From Firm-04 sp045596625 (GTDB lineage: Bacteria; Bacillota; Clostridia; Oscillospirales; Ruminococcaceae), in the NCBI GenBank assembly GCA_045596625.1, contig JAZOCU010000054.1, positions 248,001 through 312,000 of the forward strand: a stretch of DNA of 64,000 nucleotides, written 5' to 3'. The notes beneath the pieces are model-generated. The model did no database searches. It had not been told where the DNA came from and saw only the letters and a list, made by a program, of their open reading frames with translations. A program made the position numbers and the translations under genes. Positions 27,781 to 36,100 of the stretch are shown here, piece by piece (the first letter of the stretch is position 1; each line of letters starts with the position of its first letter).

Positions 27781-27828
27781 GTAACATAGAATACAACATC
27801 TGAAACCACATGAAGGGAGGCATTCTGT

Positions 27829-28998
27829 ATGAAGCCGGGCAAATCTCGTTATCCATCCGTGCATCGCGGGATCGTACGCACAGCCATGGCACTGCTGAAA
27901 CAAAAGCAGCATCCATCGGCAGCGTTTTATTCCGATGCAGACCTGGATATCCTGGTGGAATATGCCGGAAAGCCCGATCAAAAAGGGGACCGGCAGCGAG
28001 GCAGAGGCTTTCACTACTATTGTGCAGCAACACCAAAGGGAACTGCTGTTCGGCTTGATGCCCCCGATCACAGATATCGAAACGGTCTGGGCAACAGTGC
28101 ACCCTCTCCCCGCACCATGCTGGAAATCGAATATCCGCTGGCATTGGCACTGTATCATGACGGTCACAGAGAAACCGCAATGCAATGTCTCTCTCGTGCT
28201 GTTCATATGCTGGGGGATCTCTGCTGTCCGCCGCATTCCTGCGGATTAACATATTTTTCCCGCTACGGCACCTATCACAAGCGCTACGAGGCTAGGGCGG
28301 CTGCCTTGTTCTGGGGCGGCTATCCTGTCACGGATGAACGGCCCGCTGCCGAAAAATGGGCAGCTCTTTCGCAAGGAGAAATCCCCTTTTCTGCGTATGA
28401 AGCGGCATTTCTTCCGCAAGAAAATCCGAATGCTGCCGCACACTCTCCGCTCGGACTGCTGCTCAATCATCTTGCCGAAAGCGGCAGCACGGAGCTTCCG
28501 GCAGTTCTGGGGAAAAACCAAGAGGAAACAGATGCTTCTGTTATCCGAAGATTAACACTTGCCATTCGCAATGCCGCAGCAATGCTTGCTGTATTTGCCA
28601 AGCACACCGCTTTGCCCTATCACGGCATTCGGGAAGGACAACCGCTGTGGCTGCTGTCTCCCGATTCCATGACAAAACCGCTCCTGCCGGAGCCGGTCTA
28701 TCTCCATTGGGAGGAAAACGGCTTGCTTTCATTGACCAACCTCCATGGAGAAACCCTTGCGCTCGATCGCCATGGATATGCTGCCATGTGTGCAGATCCC
28801 AAGCATCAAACCACTAAATTTCTGTATGGACAAGCGCTGTATCCTAATGGCAGCATGCGCCGGATCCTTGCAGCCGAAGGCAACCGACTTTGTGCCTGTT
28901 CCGGAATACAGGCGGAAAATTCAGATGTTCATGCCGCTAAAACACGCATTCTTCTGTGGAACGGACCGATTTCCGGCCACAAAGAAAATGCACAGTGA
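27829..28998 (+). CDS. Zinc-dependent phospholipase C / S1-nuclease-fold protein without signal peptide
   Basis: 389 residues, ATG after AAGGGAGG. Residues 1-155 match the zinc phospholipase C fold. H126-x3-D130-x5-H136 then H150-x3-E154 have exactly the spacing known for the zinc ligands of Bacillus cereus PLC (H118, D122, H128, H142, E146). An early His (H12) and a D/H pair around 50-62 could complete the metal set. The C-terminal ~120 residues are beta-rich and unrecognised. Secreted members start with a signal peptide, but this one starts MKPGKSRYPS and has none, so a cytosolic substrate or non-classical release must be considered. Confidence 0.7.
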   Translation: MKPGKSRYPSVHRGIVRTAMALLKQKQHPSAAFYSDADLDILVEYAGKPDQKGDRQRGRGFHYYCAATPKGTAVRLDAPDHRYRNGLGNSAPSPRTMLEIEYPLALALYHDGHRETAMQCLSRAVHMLGDLCCPPHSCGLTYFSRYGTYHKRYEARAAALFWGGYPVTDERPAAEKWAALSQGEIPFSAYEAAFLPQENPNAAAHSPLGLLLNHLAESGSTELPAVLGKNQEETDASVIRRLTLAIRNAAAMLAVFAKHTALPYHGIREGQPLWLLSPDSMTKPLLPEPVYLHWEENGLLSLTNLHGETLALDRHGYAAMCADPKHQTTKFLYGQALYPNGSMRRILAAEGNRLCACSGIQAENSDVHAAKTRILLWNGPISGHKENAQ

Positions 28999-29052
28999 AT
29001 CGCGCCGCTCTTTTACAATATCGGATTCTGAAATAACAAACGGAGGCATCTC

Positions 29053-29628
29053 ATGAAACACACACAATTACGCCGACTGATCTTAAGCGCAATGTTTCTT
29101 GCGCTGGGACTTGTTCTGCCCTTTTTGACGGGACAAATCCAACAGATCGGCAATATGCTGCTGCCCATGCACATTCCGGTGCTGCTTTGCGGTTTGATCT
29201 GCGGCTGGCAATATGGTCTGAGCGTAGGGCTCGTTCTGCCGCTTATGCGCTCTTTCCTGTTCGGCATGCCGGTATTTTATCCTTCTGCGATCGCAATGTC
29301 TGTTGAGCTGGCTGCCTACGGCTTTCTTGTGGGATTTTTGTTCTCTCACGCAAAATGGCAATGCATCAAAATGCTCTATCGCTGTCTGATCGCCGCCATG
29401 CTGGGCGGACGACTGATATGGGGGCTGGCTATGCTGCTGCTTATGGGGATCAAAGGCAGCAGCTTCACGATCGCTGCATTTTTCAGCGGTGCCGTTTTCA
29501 ATGCCATTCCCGGTATCGTTTTGCAGCTGATCCTGATTCCTGCCATTATGCTGGCGTTGGATAAAACACATCTGGTTCCGTTCCGAAAAAACACCCGCCA
29601 CGGAGAATCCGCATATGCAGCAGAATGA
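29053..29628 (+). CDS. ECF transporter S-component (substrate-binding membrane subunit)
   Basis: 191 residues with about six membrane helices. The N-terminus RRLILSAMFLALGLVLPF and the loop LLPMHIPVLLCGLICGWQYG are typical of energy-coupling-factor S-components that use a shared EcfAAT module encoded elsewhere. The family covers uptake of vitamins and similar small molecules. The substrate is not readable from sequence. It overlaps the following kinase by 14 bases, so the transported compound may be trapped by phosphorylation (inference). Confidence 0.85.
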   Translation: MKHTQLRRLILSAMFLALGLVLPFLTGQIQQIGNMLLPMHIPVLLCGLICGWQYGLSVGLVLPLMRSFLFGMPVFYPSAIAMSVELAAYGFLVGFLFSHAKWQCIKMLYRCLIAAMLGGRLIWGLAMLLLMGIKGSSFTIAAFFSGAVFNAIPGIVLQLILIPAIMLALDKTHLVPFRKNTRHGESAYAAE

Positions 29629-30193
29629 TCCGATGCACGATTTGCTGGATGCCATTGGTGCATATCGCAGCTCATCCAAACCCTTCTTTGTTGCTCTGGA
29701 TGGCAGAAGTGCAGCAGGGAAATCGACCCTCGCCGCACAGCTTGCACTGCAGATCCATTGCCTTGTGCTGCATATGGATGATTTCTATCTTCCGCTTGCC
29801 GACAGAACCGACGCACGAATGGCGCAGCCCGGCGGGCATATGGATTTTCGGCGTTTGCTGCAGGAGGTGCTTTTGCCGCTGCATGAAAAACAATACTGCT
29901 CTTATCGTGCCTTTGACTGCAAGCTGCAGATTTTACTGCCGCCCATAGCCTTATCCGCAGCGCCGATCATTCTGCTGGAAGGTGCATACAGCTGCCATCC
30001 GCTGCTGTGGGAGCAAGCCGATCTGCATTGCTTTCTGGATATTACACCACAGCAGCAGGCAGAACGCCTCGCCATGCGTGACGGCAAAGCTGCCGCAAGG
30101 TTTCATTCTGTATGGATTCCAAGAGAAGAGCAGTACTTTACAGCGTATGACATCCGTCAACGCTGTGAACGGATCCTATATGGTGCAAGCTGA
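29615..30193 (+). CDS. Uridine-kinase-like P-loop kinase
   Basis: 192 residues, start overlapping the end of the S-component gene. Walker A is DGRSAAGKSTLA. A DDFYLP motif (MDDFYLPL) and a late ILLEGAYS segment are as in the uridine kinase/phosphoribulokinase/pantothenate kinase superfamily. A lid-like RHSEE segment is not obvious, though HSVWIPREEQYF may correspond. Substrate is unknown. Overlap with a vitamin-type transporter suggests it phosphorylates the imported molecule. Confidence 0.82.
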   Translation: MQQNDPMHDLLDAIGAYRSSSKPFFVALDGRSAAGKSTLAAQLALQIHCLVLHMDDFYLPLADRTDARMAQPGGHMDFRRLLQEVLLPLHEKQYCSYRAFDCKLQILLPPIALSAAPIILLEGAYSCHPLLWEQADLHCFLDITPQQQAERLAMRDGKAAARFHSVWIPREEQYFTAYDIRQRCERILYGAS

Positions 30194-30315
30194 TAATCAA
30201 AGCAGATCTCTTCACCGATGCTTCATCTTTATTATGCTGTTTGAAACAATACCGTTTACTTTCTGTCCGCACCCAAAAGATACCGCATTCTTTTGCAGAA
30301 ATTTACAGTCATCTA

Positions 30316-30344
30316 TTGACAAACCATTGGAAATGTGATAGAAT
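30316..30344 (+). promoter_or_regulatory. Promoter of the sensor-GGDEF-EAL gene
   Basis: TTGACA (30316-30321), 17-base spacer ending in TGA, TAGAAT (30339-30344). The start codon is about 60 bases further on, at 30407. The rest of the 213-base gap after the kinase gene shows nothing else recognisable. Confidence 0.8.
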
Positions 30345-30406
30345 ATAGCAAATATACTTCGGGTTATTTTATGCAAATCTTACGAAAGGGGGGTGGCCGT
30401 TCTTTT

Positions 30407-33400
30407 ATGACAAACGGAAAAAAGCTGTTCGCACTGTGCACCTCACGGATTCATAACGACGAAGTGCTGGAAAGTGTAAAATATTTCCTGGCTGAAGCAA
30501 AAAAACGCGGCCATGCCGTCATCGTATTCAATTCCTCTCTGGAGGATATCAACATCGGGCCGACAGATACCGGTTGTTACAGCGTTTATGATCTGATCCC
30601 CTTTTCCATGGTGGATGCGGTAGTGCTGATGTCTGAAACGATCAATAACCGACTTATTTCGGAAACCATCTGCAAAACAGCAAAAGCCCATAATATTCCG
30701 GTGCTGGCTTATGATGCCAGATATTCGGAATGCCCCAGTGTATATTCCTATGCCACACAGGCATTTTCTTCGCTTCTGGCACATGTTTTCGATGTTCATG
30801 GCTGCAAGCGTGTGGATCTGATCTCCGGTATTCGGGGACACTATGGCTCAGAGTGCATGGTCTTTGCCTATCAGGAGGCATTGCATCAGCGCGGTCTGCC
30901 TTTCGAAGAAGAGCGTCTGGAATATGGCAACTATTGGGCAGAACCTACTTATTCCGCAACAGAACGTCTGCTGGCATATGATACACCGGAAGCAATCGTT
31001 TGTGTCAACGATGATATGGCCATAGCCTGCTGCTCTATCCTGCGCCAGCGCGGATTCAATGTCCCGGAAGATATCATTGTGACCGGCTGCGACGGCATCA
31101 TAAAAGAGCACACCCATATGCCTCGCCTCACAACTTGCAAAAAGGATCTGTATCATACGGCAGCCACCTTGTTTGATACCGCCGAGATGCTGCTGGATGG
31201 CGGGACTGTAGATATGGAATGCGAAATTCCGCCGATCTTGCAAATCGCAGGATCCTGCGGATGCCATCCCATCGAACAAATCGATCAGAACAATGCGATC
31301 GAGTATTACCATAACCGCTTGCGGGCTACCATTATTCAAGAATCTTATGAGCACAGGATCTTTGGTTCTCTCATGGATCGTCCGCAAAACACAAACCTTG
31401 ATTATCTGGACGTGCTTGGCAATCATATGCCCAACGAAGCCTATCTGTGTCTGCGGGATCGACTTTCCCCCGATACCAGTGCTGCGACGCTGAGCCATTT
31501 CGCAGCCGAAAATGAATTGATGAACACCGTCCGGCTTAAAAGAAAAGAAAAACGCTATGCCATGGTACAGCGTGAACAACTGGTACCCGATCTGAAAGAA
31601 ATCCTCAGCCGCGGTAATGTACCGATTCTGAATTCGGTCTATCTCCGGCAGGAAATTTACGGTTATTACGTCTATTACGGCGACGAACTGGATGAGGAAT
31701 GCTTTAAGCTGCCTAAATTCATTCACACAGCCGGCAATGTCATCGGAGCCTGCCTGAATGCTGCCCGTCTGAAAGCCGCAAATGAAAAGCTGCTTTCTGC
31801 CCGTATCCGTGATCCGCTGACGGGTATGCTGAACCTCAACGGTGCGATGAAGGCTTTGAACGAACGGGTAAACAATGAAACAGATGAGAATCAGCAGCTT
31901 ATGCTGGTGGTCATCGGACTGAAAAATCTGCGTCAGATCAATTCTGTTTTCGGCCATATGGAGGGCGATCAGGCTTTGCTGAGCCTCGCCAATGCCATTA
32001 ATGACTGCATCGACAGCAATGTCCTTGCAGCGAGAATCGGCGGCGATGAGTTCTTGGTGTCCTTCTTTGTTTCGAATCTGCATACCAGCACCACCGATGC
32101 ATTGATCGATGTGCTCAGCAGCCGTCTGAACAGCTATAATCAAGTATCCGGAAAAAATTACAGCATTGAGATCGCGATCGGAAAAGTAAGTTCGCCGATC
32201 CCCTTCACACTCTCTTTGGAGGGCATGCTGAATGAAGCGATCGCCCAAAAGGATCAGAACAAATCCGCTTCTGATGATGCAAAGAACAATGGTGTTCGGA
32301 TTTCTGCCGTGGATGAAACTGCAAAACTCGTGGCAGATATTCTCAATGAAAACCGTCTGTCATATCATTTCCAACCCATTGTACATGCCAAAACCGGTCA
32401 AATCTTTGCTTATGAAGCCTTAATGCGTACCGATACCGTACAAAAGATCTCCGCACTGACATTGCTGCAATATGCCGGTGCACTGGGTAAGCTTTACGAG
32501 GTGGAATGGCTCACTTACTACAATGTTCTCCGCTACATGCGCCAAAATGGACATCTGCTGGGCAACCATAAGGTTTTCCTGAACAGTATTCCCGGACACT
32601 TCCTTTCGGACGGAGACTTCTTGAAACTCTCCGATGCATACGGCGATCTGCTGCCAAATCTGGTTGTTGAATTTACCGAGCGTGCCGAAACCGAAGGTAC
32701 CGAGCTCCAGCAAATGCAGACGCGCTGCCAAAAACATGGCATGGAGATCGCTGTTGATGATTACGGAACAGGCTATTCCAACATCACCAATCTGCTTCGA
32801 TATTCTCCCAATTACGTAAAGATCGACCATAGTCTGATCAACAACATTCATGACGAACCCAAAAAACAGCATTTTGTTACCAATATCATCGAATTTGCAC
32901 ACGCAAATGGCTTTATGGCACTGGCTGAAGGTGTAGAGACTCGAGAAGAACTGCGTGCGGTCATCCGCTTTGGTGTAGATCTTGTACAGGGCAACTACAT
33001 CTCTTTGCCGGAACCCATTCCGCCTTCTGAGATTAACTCTGCACTTGCTGTGGATATGCTCAAGATCAGTGCCACAGCCTCTACCCACGCCATCCGCAAA
33101 ACCTTTATGGCTCCCGCCGATCAGAAAATTGATATCGCAATGCTGGCTGTTGAAAAATATACCGATGTTTTTATTACACAGCCCTATGTGGAATTGATCG
33201 GAAGCTTTGGTGTTGCAAGCGCGGTTACTCTGAAATTTAAGGATAATATCACATCCCATGTGGTAATGCACGACTTGCATCTGACCTCACCTTCCAGCGC
33301 ACCTTGTATCATATTGGGCCGCAACACGAAGGTAACTCTGGAGTGCCGCGGCGATAATCGTCTGGATAATGCAGGTATCTGTGTTCCGGAAACCGCTTCG

Positions 33401-34126
33401 CTGCATCTTACCGGACGCGGCAACCTCTCGATCAGCTGCGTGGATGTCCAAAGCTGCGCCATCGGCGGCGATGTGGAAATGGGCTTCGGTTCTATTGACA
33501 TTGATCTGGCAGGCTGTCTGCAGATCACTACCAGCGGCACCCGTGCCATCGGCATCGGCGGCGGTTACGCAAAAGGACAGAACATCTCTGTCAACGGTAC
33601 AAAGATCTTTCTGCTCATGGATGGTGCTGACAGCGTGGGCATCGGTGCGGAAAACGGAAGCTGCAATATTTCTCTGGCAGGCTGTTCTGTCTGTATGGAA
33701 ATCCGTACTGCCTCCGGTATTGCGGTCGGTATTACCAATGGCGTACCGCAGGTCAAAATGAATACCGTGGATCTGGATGTGCTGGGTTCCGGCAAAAACA
33801 TTGCTGTGGTCGGCTCTTTGTCAGGCGGCGCCGATCTTTCGCTGAAAGATTGTACTCTGGCAGCAGATCTGAAAGCAAGAGCCATTACCATTCTCGGCTC
33901 AGATGACAGCGCTCCCGCTATTGCAGTAAAACGCTGCGATATCCGTATCAATTGCGAAGGCTCCCGTGTCATGAACATCGGAAGTATGGCAAAGGATGCT
34001 GATGTAGCCGTCGTTGATACCAATTTCAATGTAAAGATACATGCGGCAACTGCATTGCATTTTGCAGCAGCAGAAGGTCATCTGCTGCATATGGGCGGCA
34101 CCGAGCTGTTGGAAATCAATGATTGA
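30407..34126 (+). CDS. Cytosolic sensor-GGDEF-EAL-beta-solenoid cyclic-di-GMP protein
   Basis: 1239 residues from the ATG at 30407, which follows GAAAGGGGGG; earlier in-frame ATGs precede that site. Residues ~8-290 are a LacI/RbsB-type periplasmic-binding fold (VPEDIIVTGCDG) with no signal peptide or membrane helix. A linker leads to GGDEF (~465-625; RIGGDEF intact near 545, but the usual D-x-D metal pair before FK reads G-L-K, and there is no RxxD inhibitory site). EAL (~645-890) keeps YEALMR, VEFTERAE, VDDYGTGYSN, YVKID and ALAEGVET, so phosphodiesterase activity is plausible. Residues ~930-1239 form Gly-rich repeats (AIGIGGG, VGIGAENG) like carbohydrate-binding beta-solenoids. I infer a ligand-sensing c-di-GMP phosphodiesterase. 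Confidence 0.88.
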   Translation: MTNGKKLFALCTSRIHNDEVLESVKYFLAEAKKRGHAVIVFNSSLEDINIGPTDTGCYSVYDLIPFSMVDAVVLMSETINNRLISETICKTAKAHNIPVLAYDARYSECPSVYSYATQAFSSLLAHVFDVHGCKRVDLISGIRGHYGSECMVFAYQEALHQRGLPFEEERLEYGNYWAEPTYSATERLLAYDTPEAIVCVNDDMAIACCSILRQRGFNVPEDIIVTGCDGIIKEHTHMPRLTTCKKDLYHTAATLFDTAEMLLDGGTVDMECEIPPILQIAGSCGCHPIEQIDQNNAIEYYHNRLRATIIQESYEHRIFGSLMDRPQNTNLDYLDVLGNHMPNEAYLCLRDRLSPDTSAATLSHFAAENELMNTVRLKRKEKRYAMVQREQLVPDLKEILSRGNVPILNSVYLRQEIYGYYVYYGDELDEECFKLPKFIHTAGNVIGACLNAARLKAANEKLLSARIRDPLTGMLNLNGAMKALNERVNNETDENQQLMLVVIGLKNLRQINSVFGHMEGDQALLSLANAINDCIDSNVLAARIGGDEFLVSFFVSNLHTSTTDALIDVLSSRLNSYNQVSGKNYSIEIAIGKVSSPIPFTLSLEGMLNEAIAQKDQNKSASDDAKNNGVRISAVDETAKLVADILNENRLSYHFQPIVHAKTGQIFAYEALMRTDTVQKISALTLLQYAGALGKLYEVEWLTYYNVLRYMRQNGHLLGNHKVFLNSIPGHFLSDGDFLKLSDAYGDLLPNLVVEFTERAETEGTELQQMQTRCQKHGMEIAVDDYGTGYSNITNLLRYSPNYVKIDHSLINNIHDEPKKQHFVTNIIEFAHANGFMALAEGVETREELRAVIRFGVDLVQGNYISLPEPIPPSEINSALAVDMLKISATASTHAIRKTFMAPADQKIDIAMLAVEKYTDVFITQPYVELIGSFGVASAVTLKFKDNITSHVVMHDLHLTSPSSAPCIILGRNTKVTLECRGDNRLDNAGICVPETASLHLTGRGNLSISCVDVQSCAIGGDVEMGFGSIDIDLAGCLQITTSGTRAIGIGGGYAKGQNISVNGTKIFLLMDGADSVGIGAENGSCNISLAGCSVCMEIRTASGIAVGITNGVPQVKMNTVDLDVLGSGKNIAVVGSLSGGADLSLKDCTLAADLKARAITILGSDDSAPAIAVKRCDIRINCEGSRVMNIGSMAKDADVAVVDTNFNVKIHAATALHFAAAEGHLLHMGGTELLEIND

Positions 34127-34148
34127 TTTCCGAATTCTTTCCATCACA

Positions 34149-34192
34149 AAACCGGCATCCGAATGCATATGCTTTCCGGATGCCGGTTTTTT
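34149..34192 (+). terminator. Terminator after the GGDEF-EAL gene
   Basis: AACCGGCATCCG pairs with CGGATGCCGGTT over a loop of about 15 bases, then runs into six T residues. It separates the plus-strand gene ending at 34126 from the converging esterase gene. Confidence 0.88.
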
Positions 34193-34221
34193 GGCTCTGT
34201 TACTTCAATGCTGCTTTTCAT

Positions 34222-35052
34222 TCACTGATATCCTCTGCGGATCCAAGCAATACAAGCGGAAAACCACGACTCGCATACCGGATTGCAATGCCAATCCCCC
34301 ATGGCAGTCGTTTCGTCCGAAAGAGATAATCCATGCCCGCCCAGCGGATAAATATGAGACTCAAACGGAACCCCATGGATCGCCAATGCCTGCAGATAAT
34401 CCAGACTATTGCGAACCGATACACAGTCATCATTGCTGGTGTGCCATACAAAAGCAGGTGGTGTATCGACACCGACTTGCTGCTCCAACGCAACCATAGA
34501 ACGCTGTGCATCGGAAGGCTGCTCACCCACCAGATTCACAATAGACCCCCGATGTGTATGCTCACCTGCCGTAATGACAGGATAGCATAAAATCTGTGCA
34601 TTGGGCCGATAGGATTCAGGATCTCCCATAATTTTGTGCAGAAAAGCGTGATTCCAGTGTACTGCAAGACTGGCAGCAAGATGTCCGCCGGCAGAAAATC
34701 CGCATACGGCGATCCGCTGCGGATCGATCTCATAGTCCTCTGCATGGGTGCGTACATAAGCGACTGCAGCCGCAAGCTCCGTCAATGCAAGCGGAAAGGG
34801 CTTGCGATAGGTGCTGTAACGCAGCACAAATGCCTGTACGCCAAAGCCTGCAAAACGCATTGCCACCGGTATTGCCTCGCGCTCGGAGCAGTAATCGTAT
34901 CCGCCGCCCGGACAAATGATTACGGCAGGACGCTGCTTTTTTCCGTTTTCTTTGGAAAAATCCAGATATACAGGCTCTAACGTCGGCTGCACTTCGGGCG
35001 GCTGCAATCCCGCTTTTTCATAAGGAACAATAAGCGTAATTCGATTTGACAT
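34222..35052 (-). CDS. Alpha/beta-hydrolase (esterase/acetyl-xylan-esterase-like)
   Basis: 276 residues. Two adjacent ATGs (35055 and 35052) follow GGAGGG; the second has the better spacing. Motifs: the oxyanion-type CPGGGYDY, nucleophile GFSAGGHLAASLA, an Asp region WHTSNDDCVSV and a catalytic His in YPLGGHGLSL. There is no signal peptide, so it is cytosolic. This group (BD-FAE/Axe-like) often deacetylates sugars or oligosaccharides. Specificity is not determined. It is a single gene with its own promoter, divergent from trmB. Confidence 0.88.
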   Translation of the reverse strand: MSNRITLIVPYEKAGLQPPEVQPTLEPVYLDFSKENGKKQRPAVIICPGGGYDYCSEREAIPVAMRFAGFGVQAFVLRYSTYRKPFPLALTELAAAVAYVRTHAEDYEIDPQRIAVCGFSAGGHLAASLAVHWNHAFLHKIMGDPESYRPNAQILCYPVITAGEHTHRGSIVNLVGEQPSDAQRSMVALEQQVGVDTPPAFVWHTSNDDCVSVRNSLDYLQALAIHGVPFESHIYPLGGHGLSLSDETTAMGDWHCNPVCESWFSACIAWIRRGYQ

Positions 35053-35073
35053 CATCAATCCCTCCATTTTTTC

Positions 35074-35103
35074 ATTATACTGAAAAAGATCTCGTCTTGT
35101 CAA
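35074..35103 (-). promoter_or_regulatory. Promoter of the esterase gene
   Basis: Minus strand TTGACA (35098-35103), 18-base spacer, TATAAT (35074-35079). The -35 nearly abuts the -35 of the trmB promoter on the other strand, so the two are divergent back-to-back promoters. Confidence 0.8.
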
Positions 35104-35104
35104 G

Positions 35105-35133
35105 TTGCATTTTTTCAAAGGATATGCTATAAT
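35105..35133 (+). promoter_or_regulatory. Promoter of trmB and following genes
   Basis: TTGCAT (35105-35110), 17-base spacer ending in extended TGC, TATAAT (35128-35133). It is ~30 bases upstream of the trmB ribosome binding site. Confidence 0.75.
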
Positions 35134-35171
35134 GAAAAGAAATCAACCAACCTGTGAAAAAAGGAGATCTC

Positions 35172-35876
35172 ATGAGAATTCGTCATAAACCGTGGGCAAG
35201 ACCTGAAATCGCCGCCTCGCCCTTTTGTATGGATGATGCCTTTTCGCTGCGTGGAAAATGGCGCAGCTGCTATGCTCGCCCTGAGCAGCCTTTTTATGTC
35301 GAGCTTGGCTGCGGAAAAGGCGGCTGGGTCTCGCAGGCAGCATCCACCCGACCCGAAAATAATTATCTGGCTCTGGATATCAAAAGTGAAATGCTCGGTA
35401 TGGCAAAGCGCAAAACAGAAGCCGCTTTTGAAGCCGTAGGCAGAGAGCCTGATAATATCCGCCTTGCGATTCTGAATATTGAGCGTGTTTCCGAGGTGCT
35501 TTCTCCGGAAGACTGCGTGGACCGTATCTATATCAATTTCTGCAATCCTTGGCCCAAGCCTTCTCACAAAAAGCGCCGCCTCACCCATCCCCGTCAACTG
35601 GTCCAGTATCAAGCGATCCTCAAGGGTGAGCTGCATTTCAAAACCGATGACGATGATTTGTTCCATGAATCTATCCGCTATTTCGAAGAAAGCGGCTGGA
35701 CGATCCTTTCTCGCACCGAAAACCTGCACGCCGAAGAACCGACTGAAAATATCCGTACCGAACACGAGAATATGTTTTCGGCAGAGGGCAAAACGATCAA
35801 ATTTCTGATCGCAGTGCCGCCTGCCCCGCAGGATGCCGCAGCACAGCCCGAACAGGAATCGCAAACGGGCAGATAG
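35172..35876 (+). CDS. trmB: tRNA (guanine-N7-)-methyltransferase
   Basis: 234 residues from the ATG at 35172 (AAAGGAG upstream; the ORF could extend six codons upstream but that would include the binding site). The SAM-binding motif is VELGCGKGGWV, followed by YLALDIKSEML and the TrmB signature INFCNPWPKPSHKKRRLTHP. It modifies G46 of tRNAs. The C-terminus has an Ala/Gln-rich extension. Confidence 0.95.
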   Translation: MRIRHKPWARPEIAASPFCMDDAFSLRGKWRSCYARPEQPFYVELGCGKGGWVSQAASTRPENNYLALDIKSEMLGMAKRKTEAAFEAVGREPDNIRLAILNIERVSEVLSPEDCVDRIYINFCNPWPKPSHKKRRLTHPRQLVQYQAILKGELHFKTDDDDLFHESIRYFEESGWTILSRTENLHAEEPTENIRTEHENMFSAEGKTIKFLIAVPPAPQDAAAQPEQESQTGR

Positions 35877-35885
35877 GAGCATATT

Positions 35886-36083
35886 ATGCCGCAATGGACG
35901 TTCAAAGGACAAAATGGCCGCAGCTTTCTGACGTTCGGCTACGGCAAGCTGCAACAGGATCAGCAGCCGCTGGGGAAATTCGGCAAACAGGATCTGAAGG
36001 CCTGCGGCAATCGGCTCTGGCATGCCGTCAAGCCGTATACCATTCAGCAGCTAAAACGACTGCTCAAAAAATTGAAATCATAG
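35886..36083 (+). CDS. Small basic protein of unknown function
   Basis: 65 residues, ATG after TAGGAG, nine bases downstream of trmB and 17 upstream of pyrC. It is rich in Lys, Gln and aromatic residues (MPQWTFKGQNGRSF; LKRLLKKLKS at the end). No family recognised. The good ribosome binding site and tight packing argue that it is real. Confidence 0.6.
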   Translation: MPQWTFKGQNGRSFLTFGYGKLQQDQQPLGKFGKQDLKACGNRLWHAVKPYTIQQLKRLLKKLKS

Positions 36084-36100
36084 AATGAGGTGCTTGCTCT

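Noticed and set aside
30848..32248. 466-codon open frame on the minus strand
   Set aside because: It is the antisense shadow of the sensor-GGDEF-EAL gene; composition and the lack of any domain argue against it.
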